DNA of 46,307 bases from Terriglobia bacterium (GTDB taxonomy: Bacteria; Acidobacteriota; Terriglobia; Terriglobales; Acidobacteriaceae). The notes under the pieces are model-generated. The model was given only the letters and a program-made list of their open reading frames with translations. It had not been told where the DNA came from and searched no databases. Below, piece after piece: positions 15,250 to 24,605 of the stretch. Each line of letters starts with the position of its first letter. Within the stretch, counting starts at the first letter, position 1. The stretch is taken from positions 1 to 46,307 of the forward strand of contig JAIQFM010000007.1 of assembly GCA_020073285.1 (NCBI GenBank), written 5' to 3'. The translations under genes were made by a program, and so were the position numbers.

Positions 15250-15858
15250 ATGAAGGCTAGGACGATTGCTCTGTTGTGGGTGCTGGCGGCCGGAGTTATG
15301 GCAGCGCAGACGCCACCGCCGAGTCAGAAGGTTGTGCCCGATTCGAGGCCGACTGCGGTCAAGCCGGGGGCGACCCAGGCCAGTCGGGCAACGGTTCCCG
15401 CCAAGCCGGCAGCAGGGGTCCGCAAGCCGTCCACCCCGGCCGCGACGCCGGCGAAGAAACCGGCGGCCATGGCAGTGAAGAAGCCGGCGGGCGTGGCGGC
15501 GAAGAAGGCGGAGAGGCGCGCCAGCAGCGACAAAGCGGCGGGCAAGCGCGATCCGTTCCTCAGCCCGATCCGCGAATCGGGCGCCATGGGGCCGACCTGC
15601 TCGACCGGCAAGAAGTGTCTGGCGATTAACACCATCGTTCTGCGCGGCATCGTCAAGTCGCAGAGCGGGATGATCGCGGTGGTCGAAAGCTCCAGCCGGA
15701 AAGTCAGCTACTTCCTGCGCGAAAACGACCCGGTGTTCAACGGCTACGTGGTCAAGATCACGCCTGACACCATCGTATTCCGCGAGAACGTGATGGACAG
15801 GATGGGAAAACAGAGCACGCGCGACGTGATCATGAAGGTGGTCGCGCCGGCAGTTTAG
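15250..15858 (+). CDS. pilP: Type IV pilus assembly protein PilP
   Basis: Periplasmic protein that connects PilN/PilO to the secretin. It has a cleavable signal peptide (about 1-19, ending VMA-AQ) without a lipobox cysteine, whereas many PilP proteins are lipoproteins. A long Pro/Ala/Lys-rich linker (about 20-95) leads to the beta-sandwich PilP domain starting RDPFLSPI and including LRGIVKSQSGMIAVVES and YFLRENDPVFNGYVVKI. Two cysteines (TCSTGKKC) precede the core strand. It has 202 residues. ATG 15250 follows GAGGAAGCC. A 197-base spacer separates it from pilQ, which suggests coupling is looser there. Confidence 0.9.
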   Translation: MKARTIALLWVLAAGVMAAQTPPPSQKVVPDSRPTAVKPGATQASRATVPAKPAAGVRKPSTPAATPAKKPAAMAVKKPAGVAAKKAERRASSDKAAGKRDPFLSPIRESGAMGPTCSTGKKCLAINTIVLRGIVKSQSGMIAVVESSSRKVSYFLRENDPVFNGYVVKITPDTIVFRENVMDRMGKQSTRDVIMKVVAPAV

Positions 15859-16055
15859 TGGCAGGAAAAGGGTTTCTGAGTTGGCTGAAGTGGCAGGTTC
15901 AGTACCTCGGTTGGGCCGAACCTCGGGGAGCAGTAGCCGCCATGGTTGTCATGCCGCGGGTGATGCGGCGGAGGCCGACGGCGGGGGCTAAGCTGGAAGC
16001 GGCGTAAGGCGCCGCTACACGCTACAGGCATTGCCTGCGCGTGGGGAGAAACGCA

Positions 16056-18491
16056 ATGAGGCTGAAGCAACTGCTGGGTGTTCTCTTTCTGGTGCTGATT
16101 CTGAGCGCGATGGCGGCCGCTGCCGGGTCGCAACTGACCGGCATCAACGTGACCGGTCAGGGGCATTCGTCCACCGTCATCCTGCGCGCGAGCGGCGCCT
16201 TCACCCACACCGAGTATCGTCCGGTAGACCACATGCTGCTGGTCGACCTGGCGGGGGTGACTCCGGGCAAGCTCAAGGACACGGCCCAGGCGGTGAACCT
16301 GCCGGGCGTGGTTTCCTATCGCGTGCTCGAGTACACCGGCAACAACGGCGCCGAGGTGACCCGCGTGGAGATCACGTTGAGCCCTGGCGCGGTGGTGAAC
16401 GTGTCCGAGATCGCCCGCGGAGTGCAGTTGCGAGTAACGGGCGCGGCCAGCGCCGCCGCGGAGGCGCCCGCGCAGCCCAAGCTTGAGCCCGCCGCCATGA
16501 AGACCTCCGAGGCGGGAAAGCGCGCGGCCCATGCCGCCGCTCATCCGGGGCTGGTGCGCAAGATTTCGGTGGTGCGCGGGAAAGCCGGCATGGAGGTGGA
16601 GATTTCCGCCAGCGCTCCGCTTACGCCCAAGCTGATGAAGCTGGCCGGCCCCGACCGACTGGTGGTGGACCTGCCCAACGCGATACCCGCCGGACATCCG
16701 CGCCCGATTCTGGTCAACGGCGCCGACGTCAAATCCGTGCGCATGGGTCTGTTCCAGCAGGATCCCCCGGTGACCCGCGTGGTGGTGGACCTGGTCGCAC
16801 CACGCGACTGCGAAATCGTGCCAGTGGGCAACAAGCTGGTGCTGAAACTGAGGGCACAGCCATCCGCAGCCGCGGTTCCGACTTCGCCACCGGCTGCGGC
16901 CGCACCCGCGCCGCTGCCGGTTGTGGAAGCGCCCAAGCCGGCGCCCGACGCGACGATCGTACCGGCCGCGTTGAAGACGGCGGAGCCTGGGAAGCCGCAG
17001 ATAGCGGCGGACGTAGTCATGGTCGAACCGAAATTCACGACCAAACCGGCTGAACCCGAGCCCGATCCCAAAGCGGTGGCGCAAGCGGCCGCTCAACTCG
17101 TCGCCAAGAGCGCGCCGGGTCCGCATGGCGATGCCAGCTTGCTGCCTGCGCCCAGCGCCGCGCTGGGTGCGCCCGCCGCCAACCTGGCCGCGCAACAGCA
17201 GCAACAGCTGCAGCGTGCCGCGGAAGCGCCTGCCCCAGCAGGGCAGCGCTACACCGGCGAGCCCATCTCGGTGAACCTGAAGGACGTGGATCTGAAGGAT
17301 TTCTTCCGCCTGGTTCACGAGATCAGCGGCCTCAACATCGTCCTCGATCCCAACGTGCGCGGCAGCCTGACGCTGGTGCTGGATGACGTGCCCTGGGACC
17401 AGGCGCTCGACATCGTGCTGCAGAATAACGGTCTCGATCGCCGGCTGGAAGGCAATGTGCTACGCATTGCCACGCGCGAAACCTTTACCAAGGAAGCCGA
17501 GGCGCGTCGGGCACAAGCGGAAGCCTTGGCGCTAGCCGTGGACAAGGTCCAACTCACGCACTTCCTCAGCTACGCGCACGCCGCCGACATCATGCCGATC
17601 GTGAAGAAATTCCTTTCGCAGCGTGGCGACGTGATCGCCGACCCGCGCACCAACGCCTTGGTCATCACCGATATTCCGAGCACCATTCCCGTAATCCAGC
17701 GCCTCATGTCGCAACTGGACCGCAAGACGCAGGAAGTGGAAATCGAGGCCCGGGTGGTTTCCGCAACCCGCAACTTTGCGCGTGACATCGGCGTGCAGCT
17801 TGGCTTCGGCACCGGGAACAGCGTGAGTGCGGTCGGAGGCGCCTCCGCGGCAGGCATCAGCCCGCTGCTGGTCGGCATTGCGAATCCGAATTACTTCGTG
17901 ACCGGGGATGCGATTCCACTTTTTTCCAACCTGGGAGCAGTGGGGCCGACTTCCGGCATCAGCTTCTCGAATGCGACCAAGAACTACCGTGTGGATGCGA
18001 TCCTCACCATGGCAGAAAGCCGCGGCCTGTTGAAGATCCTTTCCCGGCCGCGGGTGGTGACCCAGAACAACATTAGCGCTACCGTGAAACAGGGGGTCAA
18101 GATTCCGGTGGTGACGCAGGCGCAGTTGGGCGGCCCGCCCACTACGACCTATGTAGACGCCGAACTGCGGCTGCAGGTAACGCCTCAGATCACCGTGGAG
18201 AACACCATCTTCCTGAACGTGGACGTGGAAAACACCACGCCTGACTTCAGCCACCAAGTCCAGGGGAACCCGACGCTGCTGACGCAACAGGCGACAACCC
18301 AGGTGCTGATCACCGACGGCGGCACGGTGGTCATCGGCGGAGTCATCCAGACGCAAAACACGGTCTCGGTGTTCCAGGTTCCGCTGCTGGGCGACATTCC
18401 GGTCCTCGGCAACCTGTTCAAGCGCCGCACCGTCTCCACGCAAACTCAGGAGCTGATTTTCTTCATCACTCCCAAGATCGTGCAGACATAA
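16056..18491 (+). CDS. pilQ: Type IV pilus secretin PilQ
   Basis: Outer-membrane secretin through which the pilus exits. ATG 16056 is preferred over an in-frame GTG 15 bases upstream, because GGGGAGA sits right before the ATG and the protein then starts with a clean signal peptide (MRLKQLLGVLFLVLILSAMAAAA). Domains in order: AMIN 1 (about 26-130), AMIN 2 (about 165-268; both bind peptidoglycan), a Pro/Ala linker (about 270-395), secretin/TonB short N-terminal domain (about 400-478), secretin N1 (about 490-565) and the beta-barrel secretin domain (about 640-808) with VPLLGDIPVLGNLFK near the end. It has 811 residues. It is the last gene of pilMNOPQ, followed by a terminator. Confidence 0.95.
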   Translation: MRLKQLLGVLFLVLILSAMAAAAGSQLTGINVTGQGHSSTVILRASGAFTHTEYRPVDHMLLVDLAGVTPGKLKDTAQAVNLPGVVSYRVLEYTGNNGAEVTRVEITLSPGAVVNVSEIARGVQLRVTGAASAAAEAPAQPKLEPAAMKTSEAGKRAAHAAAHPGLVRKISVVRGKAGMEVEISASAPLTPKLMKLAGPDRLVVDLPNAIPAGHPRPILVNGADVKSVRMGLFQQDPPVTRVVVDLVAPRDCEIVPVGNKLVLKLRAQPSAAAVPTSPPAAAAPAPLPVVEAPKPAPDATIVPAALKTAEPGKPQIAADVVMVEPKFTTKPAEPEPDPKAVAQAAAQLVAKSAPGPHGDASLLPAPSAALGAPAANLAAQQQQQLQRAAEAPAPAGQRYTGEPISVNLKDVDLKDFFRLVHEISGLNIVLDPNVRGSLTLVLDDVPWDQALDIVLQNNGLDRRLEGNVLRIATRETFTKEAEARRAQAEALALAVDKVQLTHFLSYAHAADIMPIVKKFLSQRGDVIADPRTNALVITDIPSTIPVIQRLMSQLDRKTQEVEIEARVVSATRNFARDIGVQLGFGTGNSVSAVGGASAAGISPLLVGIANPNYFVTGDAIPLFSNLGAVGPTSGISFSNATKNYRVDAILTMAESRGLLKILSRPRVVTQNNISATVKQGVKIPVVTQAQLGGPPTTTYVDAELRLQVTPQITVENTIFLNVDVENTTPDFSHQVQGNPTLLTQQATTQVLITDGGTVVIGGVIQTQNTVSVFQVPLLGDIPVLGNLFKRRTVSTQTQELIFFITPKIVQT

Positions 18492-18516
18492 ACCGGCAAC
18501 CAATCACCTAACCAAG

Positions 18517-18546
18517 AGCCCCCGGCACGAGCGGGGGCTTGCTTTT
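18517..18546 (+). terminator. Rho-independent terminator after pilQ
   Basis: 8-bp perfect GC-rich stem AGCCCCCG / CGGGGGCT with a 7-base loop, then TGCTTTT, 25 bases after the pilQ stop. Confidence 0.88.
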
Positions 18547-18571
18547 GGGGCGGTGGCCAGCGGTTAGAAAC

Positions 18572-18676
18572 AACTTGCGAATTGAAGAATTTGAGAATTG
18601 ACGAATTCTCGGGTTACTTCGTGAGCTCTGACGCTCTCCCCATTTCGTCAATTCGTCAATTCGTCAATTCGTCAAT
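18572..18676. repeat. Octamer array with inverted counterpart (TCGTCAAT x4)
   Basis: Four exact tandem copies of TCGTCAAT occupy 18645-18676. The left half (about 18575-18605) holds degenerate AATTGAGA/AATTGACGA words complementary to it, so the whole spacer can fold into a hairpin. It separates pilQ from the Xaa-Pro peptidase gene. Confidence 0.8.
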
Positions 18677-18711
18677 CTCTGATGACCGGCCGCTCTGCTA
18701 ATCTTCACTGA

Positions 18712-19788
18712 ATGGACTACGCCCGCCGCCAGGATGCCATCGACGCGCAACTGGAGAAGCTACGCCTGGAGGCGCTGCTGGTCACGCACCTCCCCAACAT
18801 CCGCTACCTGTGCGGTTTTACGGGCAGCGCGGGAGCGCTGCTGATGCATGGCGGCCGGCCGGTGTTCTTCACCGACGGCCGTTACACAGCGCAGGCTCGT
18901 GCCGAGGTCAGGCGTGCCCGCGTGGTCATCGCGAAGGGATCGCCGCCGCTCGCCGCCGCTCAATTCGCCCAAGGGGTCCGCCTCCGCGCGCTTGGCATTG
19001 AAAGCCATCACATGACGGTGAGCGCGCGAGCCACGCTGCATCGCGCGCTGGGCCCAAAGACGCGGCTGCGCGATGTCGGGCCGGTGGTGGAAAGGCTGCG
19101 CATGATCAAGGACGCCGACGAGATCGCGCTGCTGCGCGAGGCGGTCAATCTGGGTGCGCGCCTGCTCGACACCGCAGTCCATGCCATAGGTCCGGGGGTC
19201 ACCGAATCCGAGGTCGCGGCCGAGCTGGAATATGCGGCGCGCCGCGCGGGCGCCGAGGCGATGTCGTTTGCAACCATCGTGGCGGCGGGCCCGCGCTCGG
19301 CGATGCCGCACGGAGTCGCCTCATCCGCCGCCATTCCCGCGGGTGGATTCGTCGTCCTCGACTTCGGTGTTATACTCCACGGTTACTGTTCGGACATGAC
19401 GCGCACTGTGCACGTGGGGAAAGTCTCCGCGGCCGAGCGCAGCATGTATCAGGCCGTGCGGGAGGCCGAGCAGGCGGGAGTGGACGCCGCGCGCGCTGGA
19501 GTCGCCTGCGGCGAGGTGGACCGCACCGTGCGCAACACGCTTCGCCGCGCCGGGTTCGCGCGGTACTTCACGCATTCCACCGGTCACGGCGTCGGCCTGG
19601 AGATTCACGAGCCGCCGCGTCTGGCGCGCGGCGAGGGGGGAGCACTGGACGCCGGCATGGTGGTGACCATTGAACCCGGTGTCTACGTCCCCGGGCAAGG
19701 CGGCGTTCGCATCGAGGACATGGTCGTGATCAGCCAAAGCGGCTGCGACGTACTGACCGCGGCCCCGAAGGAACTGATCGAGCTGTGA
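18712..19788 (+). CDS. pepQ: Xaa-Pro peptidase (M24 family)
   Basis: Dinuclear-metal M24 peptidase that hydrolyses bonds before proline (Xaa-Pro dipeptidase or aminopeptidase P). Residues 1-125 form the creatinase-like N-domain (PNIRYLCGFTGSAG), the rest the pita-bread catalytic domain. All five metal ligands are visible: D217 (LDFG), D228 (CSDMTRT), H292 (STGHGVGL), E321 (TIEPGVY) and E335 (RIEDMV). The 358 residues are standard for the bacterial short form. It is followed at 22 bases by accB, an arrangement common in many bacteria. PepQ and PepP-like activity cannot be separated from sequence alone. Confidence 0.93.
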   Translation: MDYARRQDAIDAQLEKLRLEALLVTHLPNIRYLCGFTGSAGALLMHGGRPVFFTDGRYTAQARAEVRRARVVIAKGSPPLAAAQFAQGVRLRALGIESHHMTVSARATLHRALGPKTRLRDVGPVVERLRMIKDADEIALLREAVNLGARLLDTAVHAIGPGVTESEVAAELEYAARRAGAEAMSFATIVAAGPRSAMPHGVASSAAIPAGGFVVLDFGVILHGYCSDMTRTVHVGKVSAAERSMYQAVREAEQAGVDAARAGVACGEVDRTVRNTLRRAGFARYFTHSTGHGVGLEIHEPPRLARGEGGALDAGMVVTIEPGVYVPGQGGVRIEDMVVISQSGCDVLTAAPKELIEL

Positions 19789-19810
19789 AGGTCGGAGGCC
19801 CGGTCCCCAC

Positions 19811-20323
19811 ATGAATCAAAAAGAGCTCAAGGACCTGATCGAATTCCTCATTGAGAAGGACATCGCCGAGTTCGAACTCGAACGCGGGGACGTCAAGGTG
19901 CGCATCAAGCGTGCCAACGCCGAGGCGAATCCGGGCCCCGAGGCGCGCTACGTGCTAGCGGCGCCGGCGCAACCCGCGGCCGCGGCGGTTCCGGCGTCGC
20001 CGGCAGCGCCGCCGCAATCCGTCGCCGCATTGCCCACCGCCGCACCCGCGCCGCCGGCTGGGGAGCAGGTGGAGGAGTCCGGGGTGCACACGATCCGCTC
20101 GCCGATCGTCGGCACCTTATACGAGGCGCCGTCGCCGGGCGCGCCGCCCTTCGTCAAGGTTGGTGACACGGTCAGCGTCGGGCAGGTGCTGTGCATCATC
20201 GAGGCCATGAAACTGATGAACGAGATCGAATCCGACTATGCCGGCGAGATCGTGAAGCGGTACGTCAACAACGCGCAACCGGTCGAGTACGGGCAGCCGC
20301 TGTTCGCCATCCGTCCAAAATGA
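19811..20323 (+). CDS. accB: Biotin carboxyl carrier protein of acetyl-CoA carboxylase
   Basis: Carries biotin between the biotin carboxylase and carboxyltransferase of acetyl-CoA carboxylase, the first committed step of fatty-acid synthesis. The N-terminal part (about 1-40, KDLIEFLIEKDIAEFELERG) is the usual helical segment. A Pro/Ala-rich hinge (about 50-90) leads to the biotinyl domain, with the biotinylated lysine K134 in EAMKLMNEI and the thumb-containing TLYEAPSPGAPPFVKVGD. It has 170 residues. accC follows, but only after an unusual 577-base repeat-filled spacer. Confidence 0.96.
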   Translation: MNQKELKDLIEFLIEKDIAEFELERGDVKVRIKRANAEANPGPEARYVLAAPAQPAAAAVPASPAAPPQSVAALPTAAPAPPAGEQVEESGVHTIRSPIVGTLYEAPSPGAPPFVKVGDTVSVGQVLCIIEAMKLMNEIESDYAGEIVKRYVNNAQPVEYGQPLFAIRPK

Positions 20324-20880
20324 GTCTTTCGGTCTTTCGGTCTATCAGTCTCTCGGTCTCTCAGTCTTTCAGTGGTTCAGTCACTTTGTTCCTCAGTAAC
20401 GACATCCCAGGATGACCCAGCGGAGCAAACTGACAGACTGAAAGACCGATAGACTGATACACCGATAGACTTCATTTTGAGGCACTGATCGACCGATTGA
20501 CGGACAGAAATAAAGTCTCTCGGTCTCTCGGTCTTTCGGTCTATCAGTCTTTCGGTTGTTCAGTGGTTCAGTCACTTTGTTCCTCAGTAACGACATCCCA
20601 GGATGACCCAGCGGACAAACTGACAGACTGAAAGACCGATAGACTGATACACCGATAGACTTCATTTTGAGGCACTGATCGACCGATTGACGGACAGAAA
20701 TAAAGTCTCTCAGTCTCTCAGTCTTTCAGTGGTTCAGTCACTGTGTTCCTCAGTAACGACATCCTAGGAAGACCCAGCGGACAAACTGACAGACTGAAAG
20801 ACCGATAGACTGATACACCGATAGACTTCATTTTGAGGGACTGATCGACCGATTGACCGACAGAGTGATCGACCAAAAAT
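20324..20880. repeat. Three tandem fold-back repeats between accB and accC
   Basis: Three imperfect direct copies, about 166-191 bases each, anchored by TTCAGTCACT at about 20377, 20568 and 20734. Each unit has a left array of 8-base words of the form TCRGTCTN (for example TCGGTCTT, TCGGTCTA, TCAGTCTC), a core with TCCTCAGTAACGACATCC and CAGGATGACCCAGCGG, and a right array of octamers ACYGAYAG (ACTGAAAG, ACCGATAG, ACTGATAC), which is the reverse complement of the left array. Copies 1 and 2 are nearly identical after the core; copy 3 has a shorter left array. There is no coding potential with a plausible start. The accC TTG start follows at 20901. Confidence 0.9.
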
Positions 20881-20900
20881 ACTGAACTGAAACCGAAACT

Positions 20901-22259
20901 TTGTTCAAGAGAATTCTCATCGCCAATCGCGGGGAAATCGCCCTCCGCGTCATCTGCGCCTGCAAGGAACTGGGCATCCGCACGGTCGCCATTTACAGCG
21001 ATGCGGACCGGAACTCGTTGCACGTACGCTTCGCCGACGAGGCCATCTGCATCGGGCCGCCGCGGCTCAGTTTGAGCTATCTCAACATCCCCGCCGTGAT
21101 CAGCGCCGCCGAGATCGCCAACGTGGACGCCATCCACCCCGGCTACGGACTGCTCAGCGAGAATGCCAACTTCGCCGAAGTGTGCGAGACCTGCGGCATC
21201 AAGTTCATCGGCCCGCCGGCGGAGATCACCCGCCTGATGGGCGAAAAAGACAAAGCGCGGGCGGCGATGAAGCAGGCGGGGGTGCCCATCCTGCCCGGCT
21301 CGGAGGGGGTGGTGCAGTCGGCGGGCGAGGCTGCCGAGTGGGCGCGCCAAGTCGGTTTCCCGGTCATCGTGAAAGCCTCGGCCGGCGGCGGCGGGCGCGG
21401 CATGAGGGTCATCCACAGCGAGGCCGAACTGCCCAACCTGTTTCACGCCGCGCAGTCCGAGGCCGCGGCGGCATTCGGCAACGGCGACCTCTACCTGGAG
21501 AAATTTATCGAGCGGCCGCGCCACATCGAGTTTCAAATCCTGGCCGACAGCTTCGGCAGCGTGGTCTCGCTCGGCGAGCGCGAGTGCTCCATCCAGCGCC
21601 GTCACCAGAAACTGCTGGAGGAATCGCCCTCGGTGGCGGTCACACCCGAACTGCGCGCTGGCATGGGCCAATTGCTGGCGGATGTATTGAGCAGAATCGG
21701 GTACGTCAACGCCGGCACGGTCGAGTTCCTTATGGATGAGGATGGCAGCCTGCGCTTCATCGAGATGAACACCCGCATCCAGGTCGAGCACGCGGTCACC
21801 GAGATGGTCACCGACGTTGACCTGGTCAAGAGCCAGGTGCGGATCGCCATGGGGGAAAAGCTGGAAACGGTGCTGCAGGGCCCGGTCATAACCCGCGGAC
21901 ACGCCATCGAGTGCCGCATCAACGCCGAGCACCCGGAGAAGTTCACACCGTCAGCGGGAAAGATTACCACCTTCCACCCGCCGGGCGGCACCGGGGTGCG
22001 GGTGGACACCGCCGCTTACGCGGAAGCCGTCATCCCGCCTTACTACGATTCCCTCATCGCGAAATTGGTGGTGCGGGGCCGGGACCGCGAGGAAGCGATC
22101 TCGCGCATGACGCGCGCGCTGGAGATGTTCATTGTGGAGGGCATCCACACCAGCATCCCGCTGCACCGGCGCATCGTCGCCGATCCCGACTTCCGCGCCG
22201 GACGTACCGACAATCGGTTCATGGAACGCTTAATGGCCGCCGGCAAGGCCGCCGGTTAG
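20901..22259 (+). CDS. accC: Biotin carboxylase subunit of acetyl-CoA carboxylase
   Basis: ATP-grasp enzyme that carboxylates the biotin on AccB using bicarbonate and ATP. The start is TTG 20901, giving the canonical N-terminus [17 protein letters not shown]; no Shine-Dalgarno is obvious in the AACTGAAACCGAAAC sequence before it. Visible: the glycine-rich ATP loop K158-ASAGGGGRG (about 158-167), the HIEFQIL strand, [16 protein letters not shown], the catalytic region [14 protein letters not shown] (about 289-302), and the C-terminal [11 protein letters not shown]. The 452 residues match the family (about 449). Confidence 0.96.
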   Translation: MFKRILIANRGEIALRVICACKELGIRTVAIYSDADRNSLHVRFADEAICIGPPRLSLSYLNIPAVISAAEIANVDAIHPGYGLLSENANFAEVCETCGIKFIGPPAEITRLMGEKDKARAAMKQAGVPILPGSEGVVQSAGEAAEWARQVGFPVIVKASAGGGGRGMRVIHSEAELPNLFHAAQSEAAAAFGNGDLYLEKFIERPRHIEFQILADSFGSVVSLGERECSIQRRHQKLLEESPSVAVTPELRAGMGQLLADVLSRIGYVNAGTVEFLMDEDGSLRFIEMNTRIQVEHAVTEMVTDVDLVKSQVRIAMGEKLETVLQGPVITRGHAIECRINAEHPEKFTPSAGKITTFHPPGGTGVRVDTAAYAEAVIPPYYDSLIAKLVVRGRDREEAISRMTRALEMFIVEGIHTSIPLHRRIVADPDFRAGRTDNRFMERLMAAGKAAG

Positions 22260-22295
22260 GGCAGCGTAGAACTTGCTAACGAGTTAGTCTTCTCC

Positions 22296-22958
22296 ATGGC
22301 CATCGACCATCGACAAGAGCCTGTCCCGAGCGAAACCGAGGGAACCATCCACCTCCCGCGCCTCTACCCGATCCTTGACGCCTCCCGCTTTCCGGACGAT
22401 CGCGCTCTTTTTCAATTTGCCGAAGACCTGCTCTCCGCCGGCGTTAGCCTGCTGCAGTACCGCAACAAGCACGGCAGCCCGCGCCAGATGCTTTCCCAGG
22501 CCCGCGAATTGCGGCGCATTGCCGGCCCGCGCGCGGGGCTGATCATGAACGACCGCGCCGACCTCTGCCTGGCCGCCGATTTCGACGGCGTGCACGTTGG
22601 CCAGGACGATCTCCCGGCAGCATCCGTTCGCTGGATCCTCGGAAACAAGCTCTGGCTGGGCGTTTCCACGCATCGCCCCGAGCAGCTCCGCGAGGCCGAT
22701 CAGAGCGATGCCGACTACCTCGCCATCGGTCCGGTGTTCGCCACCACCAGCAAGGTAAATCCCGATCCGGTCGTCGGGCTCGATGGCGTGCGCGCCGCCC
22801 GTGCTCTGACGCGCAAGCCGCTGGTCGCGATCGGTGGAATTACGCGGGCGAACGCGCGCTCGGTGATCGAAGCCGGCGCAGATTCGGTTGCGGTAATCTC
22901 CGATTTACTCAGCGACCCGCGCCGCGCGGTTGAGGAATTCCAGCGTATTCTGGACTGA
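22296..22958 (+). CDS. thiE: Thiamine-phosphate synthase
   Basis: Condenses hydroxymethylpyrimidine diphosphate with thiazole phosphate to thiamine phosphate. It is a TIM-barrel with the full set of ThiE motifs: LLQYRNK (diphosphate binding), LIMNDRADL, DGVHVGQDDLP (Mg-binding Asp), LGVSTH, YLAIGPVFATTSK (thiazole-phosphate binding) and VAIGGI. The 220 residues include a 25-residue N-terminal extension. ATG 22296 is the first good start; another thiamine gene is not present nearby. The downstream permease begins 52 bases later. Confidence 0.93.
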   Translation: MAIDHRQEPVPSETEGTIHLPRLYPILDASRFPDDRALFQFAEDLLSAGVSLLQYRNKHGSPRQMLSQARELRRIAGPRAGLIMNDRADLCLAADFDGVHVGQDDLPAASVRWILGNKLWLGVSTHRPEQLREADQSDADYLAIGPVFATTSKVNPDPVVGLDGVRAARALTRKPLVAIGGITRANARSVIEAGADSVAVISDLLSDPRRAVEEFQRILD

Positions 22959-23010
22959 GCGGCAGAATCAGTGTAGATTCTTGCGAAGTTTCCACGCCCC
23001 AAGGAGCTTC

Positions 23011-24570
23011 GTGAGCACTCACTCCGGCACCCCTAGCCGCCCCACCGCTCCCGCCCAGGACCAGGAACTCGTCAAGGGACTCGGCCTGACCAGCGCCACC
23101 ACCCTGGTGATGGGTTCGATGATCGGCTCGGGAATTTTTATCGTTTCCGCCGACATCGCCCGCTTGGTGGATTCGCCCGCGCTGCTGATCGCTGCCTGGG
23201 CCGTAACCGGATTCATGACCATTGTGGGCGCTCTCTGCTACGGCGAACTGGCGGCAATGATGCCCAAGGCCGGCGGCCAGTATGTGTTTCTGCGCGATTC
23301 CCTCGGACCGCTGTGGGGCTTCCTTTACGGGTGGACGTTTTTCCTGGTCATCCAGTGCGGCACGATTGCCGCCGTGGGTGTGGCGTTCGGCAAGTTCCTC
23401 GGCGTCTTCTTTCCGTCGGTATCGTCGAGCCACTGGATCCTGCATTTCTGGAAGGCGCCGCCGATTCATCTGGGCCCCATGGTGCTGGGGAATATGGACG
23501 TTGGCCTCAACACGGCGAATCTGGCCGGCATCATCATCATTGTCGTGCTGTCCATCGTGAATGTGTACGGTGTGCGCACGGGGGCGATGGTACAGAACAT
23601 TTTCACCTTCGCCAAGGCGGCGGCGCTGATCGGATTGGTTGTCGTCGGGATCGTGATCGGGCGCACGCACCTCGCCGAGATGGCTAACTTCGGCGCGGCC
23701 TTCTGGCACAACGCAGGCTGGGGCGCCCGCTTTCCCGTGGAAGTGGGCGTTGGCGGACCGATTGCGTTGGTCGGCATGCTGACCATCCTGGCGGTGGCGC
23801 AGGTGGGCTCGCTGTTTTCCGCCGACGCGTGGAACAACGTGACCTTCACCGCCGCCGAGGTGAAGAACCCCAGCCGCAACCTGCCGCTGTCGCTGGCGAT
23901 GGGCACCGGCGTCGTGATCCTGCTCTACATTGCCGCGAACTTCGCGTACCTCTCCGTGCTGCCGCTGCACGGCGACCCGCACGGCGCCACGGTTTTCGCC
24001 CGCGGCATCCAGTATGCGGCCGAAGAGCGGGTCGGTACGGCGATGATGCAGGGCGTGTTCGCTCAGTGGGGCGCGGGGCTGATGGCGGCGGCGATCCTGG
24101 TTTCGACCTTTGGCTGCAACAACGGCCTGATCCTGGCGGGCGCGCGCGTGTATTACGCAATGGCCAAGGACGGGCTGTTCTTCCGCGGCGTGGCGCGCCT
24201 TCATCCCACCTACAAGACGCCGGCGGTTTCGCTGATGGTGCAGATGGTGTGGTGCTCGATCCTGTGCCTGTCCGGCACCTACGGCCAGTTGCTGGACTAC
24301 ATCATCTTTGCGGTGCTGGTGTTTTACATCCTCACCATCCTGGGATTGTTCGTATTGCGGGCGAAGCAGCCGGACGCGCCACGCCCGTACCGCGCCATCG
24401 GCTATCCGGTATTGCCCGCCATTTACATCCTGATGGCACTGTTTATTGATATAGTTCTGTTACGTTACAAGCCCCAGTACACTTGGCCGGGCTTGATCAT
24501 CGTTCTGGTGGGGATTCCAGTCTTTTACCTGTGGCGCCGGTCCGCGGAGCACGCCGCCGTGAACGGCTGA
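23011..24570 (+). CDS. APC-family amino acid permease
   Basis: Polytopic secondary transporter (amino acid-polyamine-organocation superfamily). The start GTG 23011 is chosen because a strong AAGGAG lies 5 bases upstream; the longer in-frame extension into thiE is not credible. It has 519 residues and about twelve membrane helices. The first contains the APC unwound-helix glycines (GSMIGSGIFI), and a second conserved block reads ALCYGELAAMMPKAGGQYVFLRDSLG, typical of LAT/basic amino-acid-type permeases. The substrate cannot be read from sequence. It is followed 35 bases later by a second, different APC permease; the two probably share a transcript. Confidence 0.9.
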   Translation: MSTHSGTPSRPTAPAQDQELVKGLGLTSATTLVMGSMIGSGIFIVSADIARLVDSPALLIAAWAVTGFMTIVGALCYGELAAMMPKAGGQYVFLRDSLGPLWGFLYGWTFFLVIQCGTIAAVGVAFGKFLGVFFPSVSSSHWILHFWKAPPIHLGPMVLGNMDVGLNTANLAGIIIIVVLSIVNVYGVRTGAMVQNIFTFAKAAALIGLVVVGIVIGRTHLAEMANFGAAFWHNAGWGARFPVEVGVGGPIALVGMLTILAVAQVGSLFSADAWNNVTFTAAEVKNPSRNLPLSLAMGTGVVILLYIAANFAYLSVLPLHGDPHGATVFARGIQYAAEERVGTAMMQGVFAQWGAGLMAAAILVSTFGCNNGLILAGARVYYAMAKDGLFFRGVARLHPTYKTPAVSLMVQMVWCSILCLSGTYGQLLDYIIFAVLVFYILTILGLFVLRAKQPDAPRPYRAIGYPVLPAIYILMALFIDIVLLRYKPQYTWPGLIIVLVGIPVFYLWRRSAEHAAVNG

Positions 24571-24605
24571 AATCGGGACTACCTCGAAGGAGATCTACAA
24601 ACGGC

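Noticed and set aside
15855-17318. Minus-strand frame of 487 codons overlapping pilQ
   Set aside because: Arg/His/Gly-rich shadow frame opposite the AMIN and linker regions of PilQ.
20324-20880. CRISPR-like array between accB and accC
   Set aside because: Units are about 170-190 bases with internal 8-base words and inverted arms, not short constant repeats with unique spacers; no cas genes.
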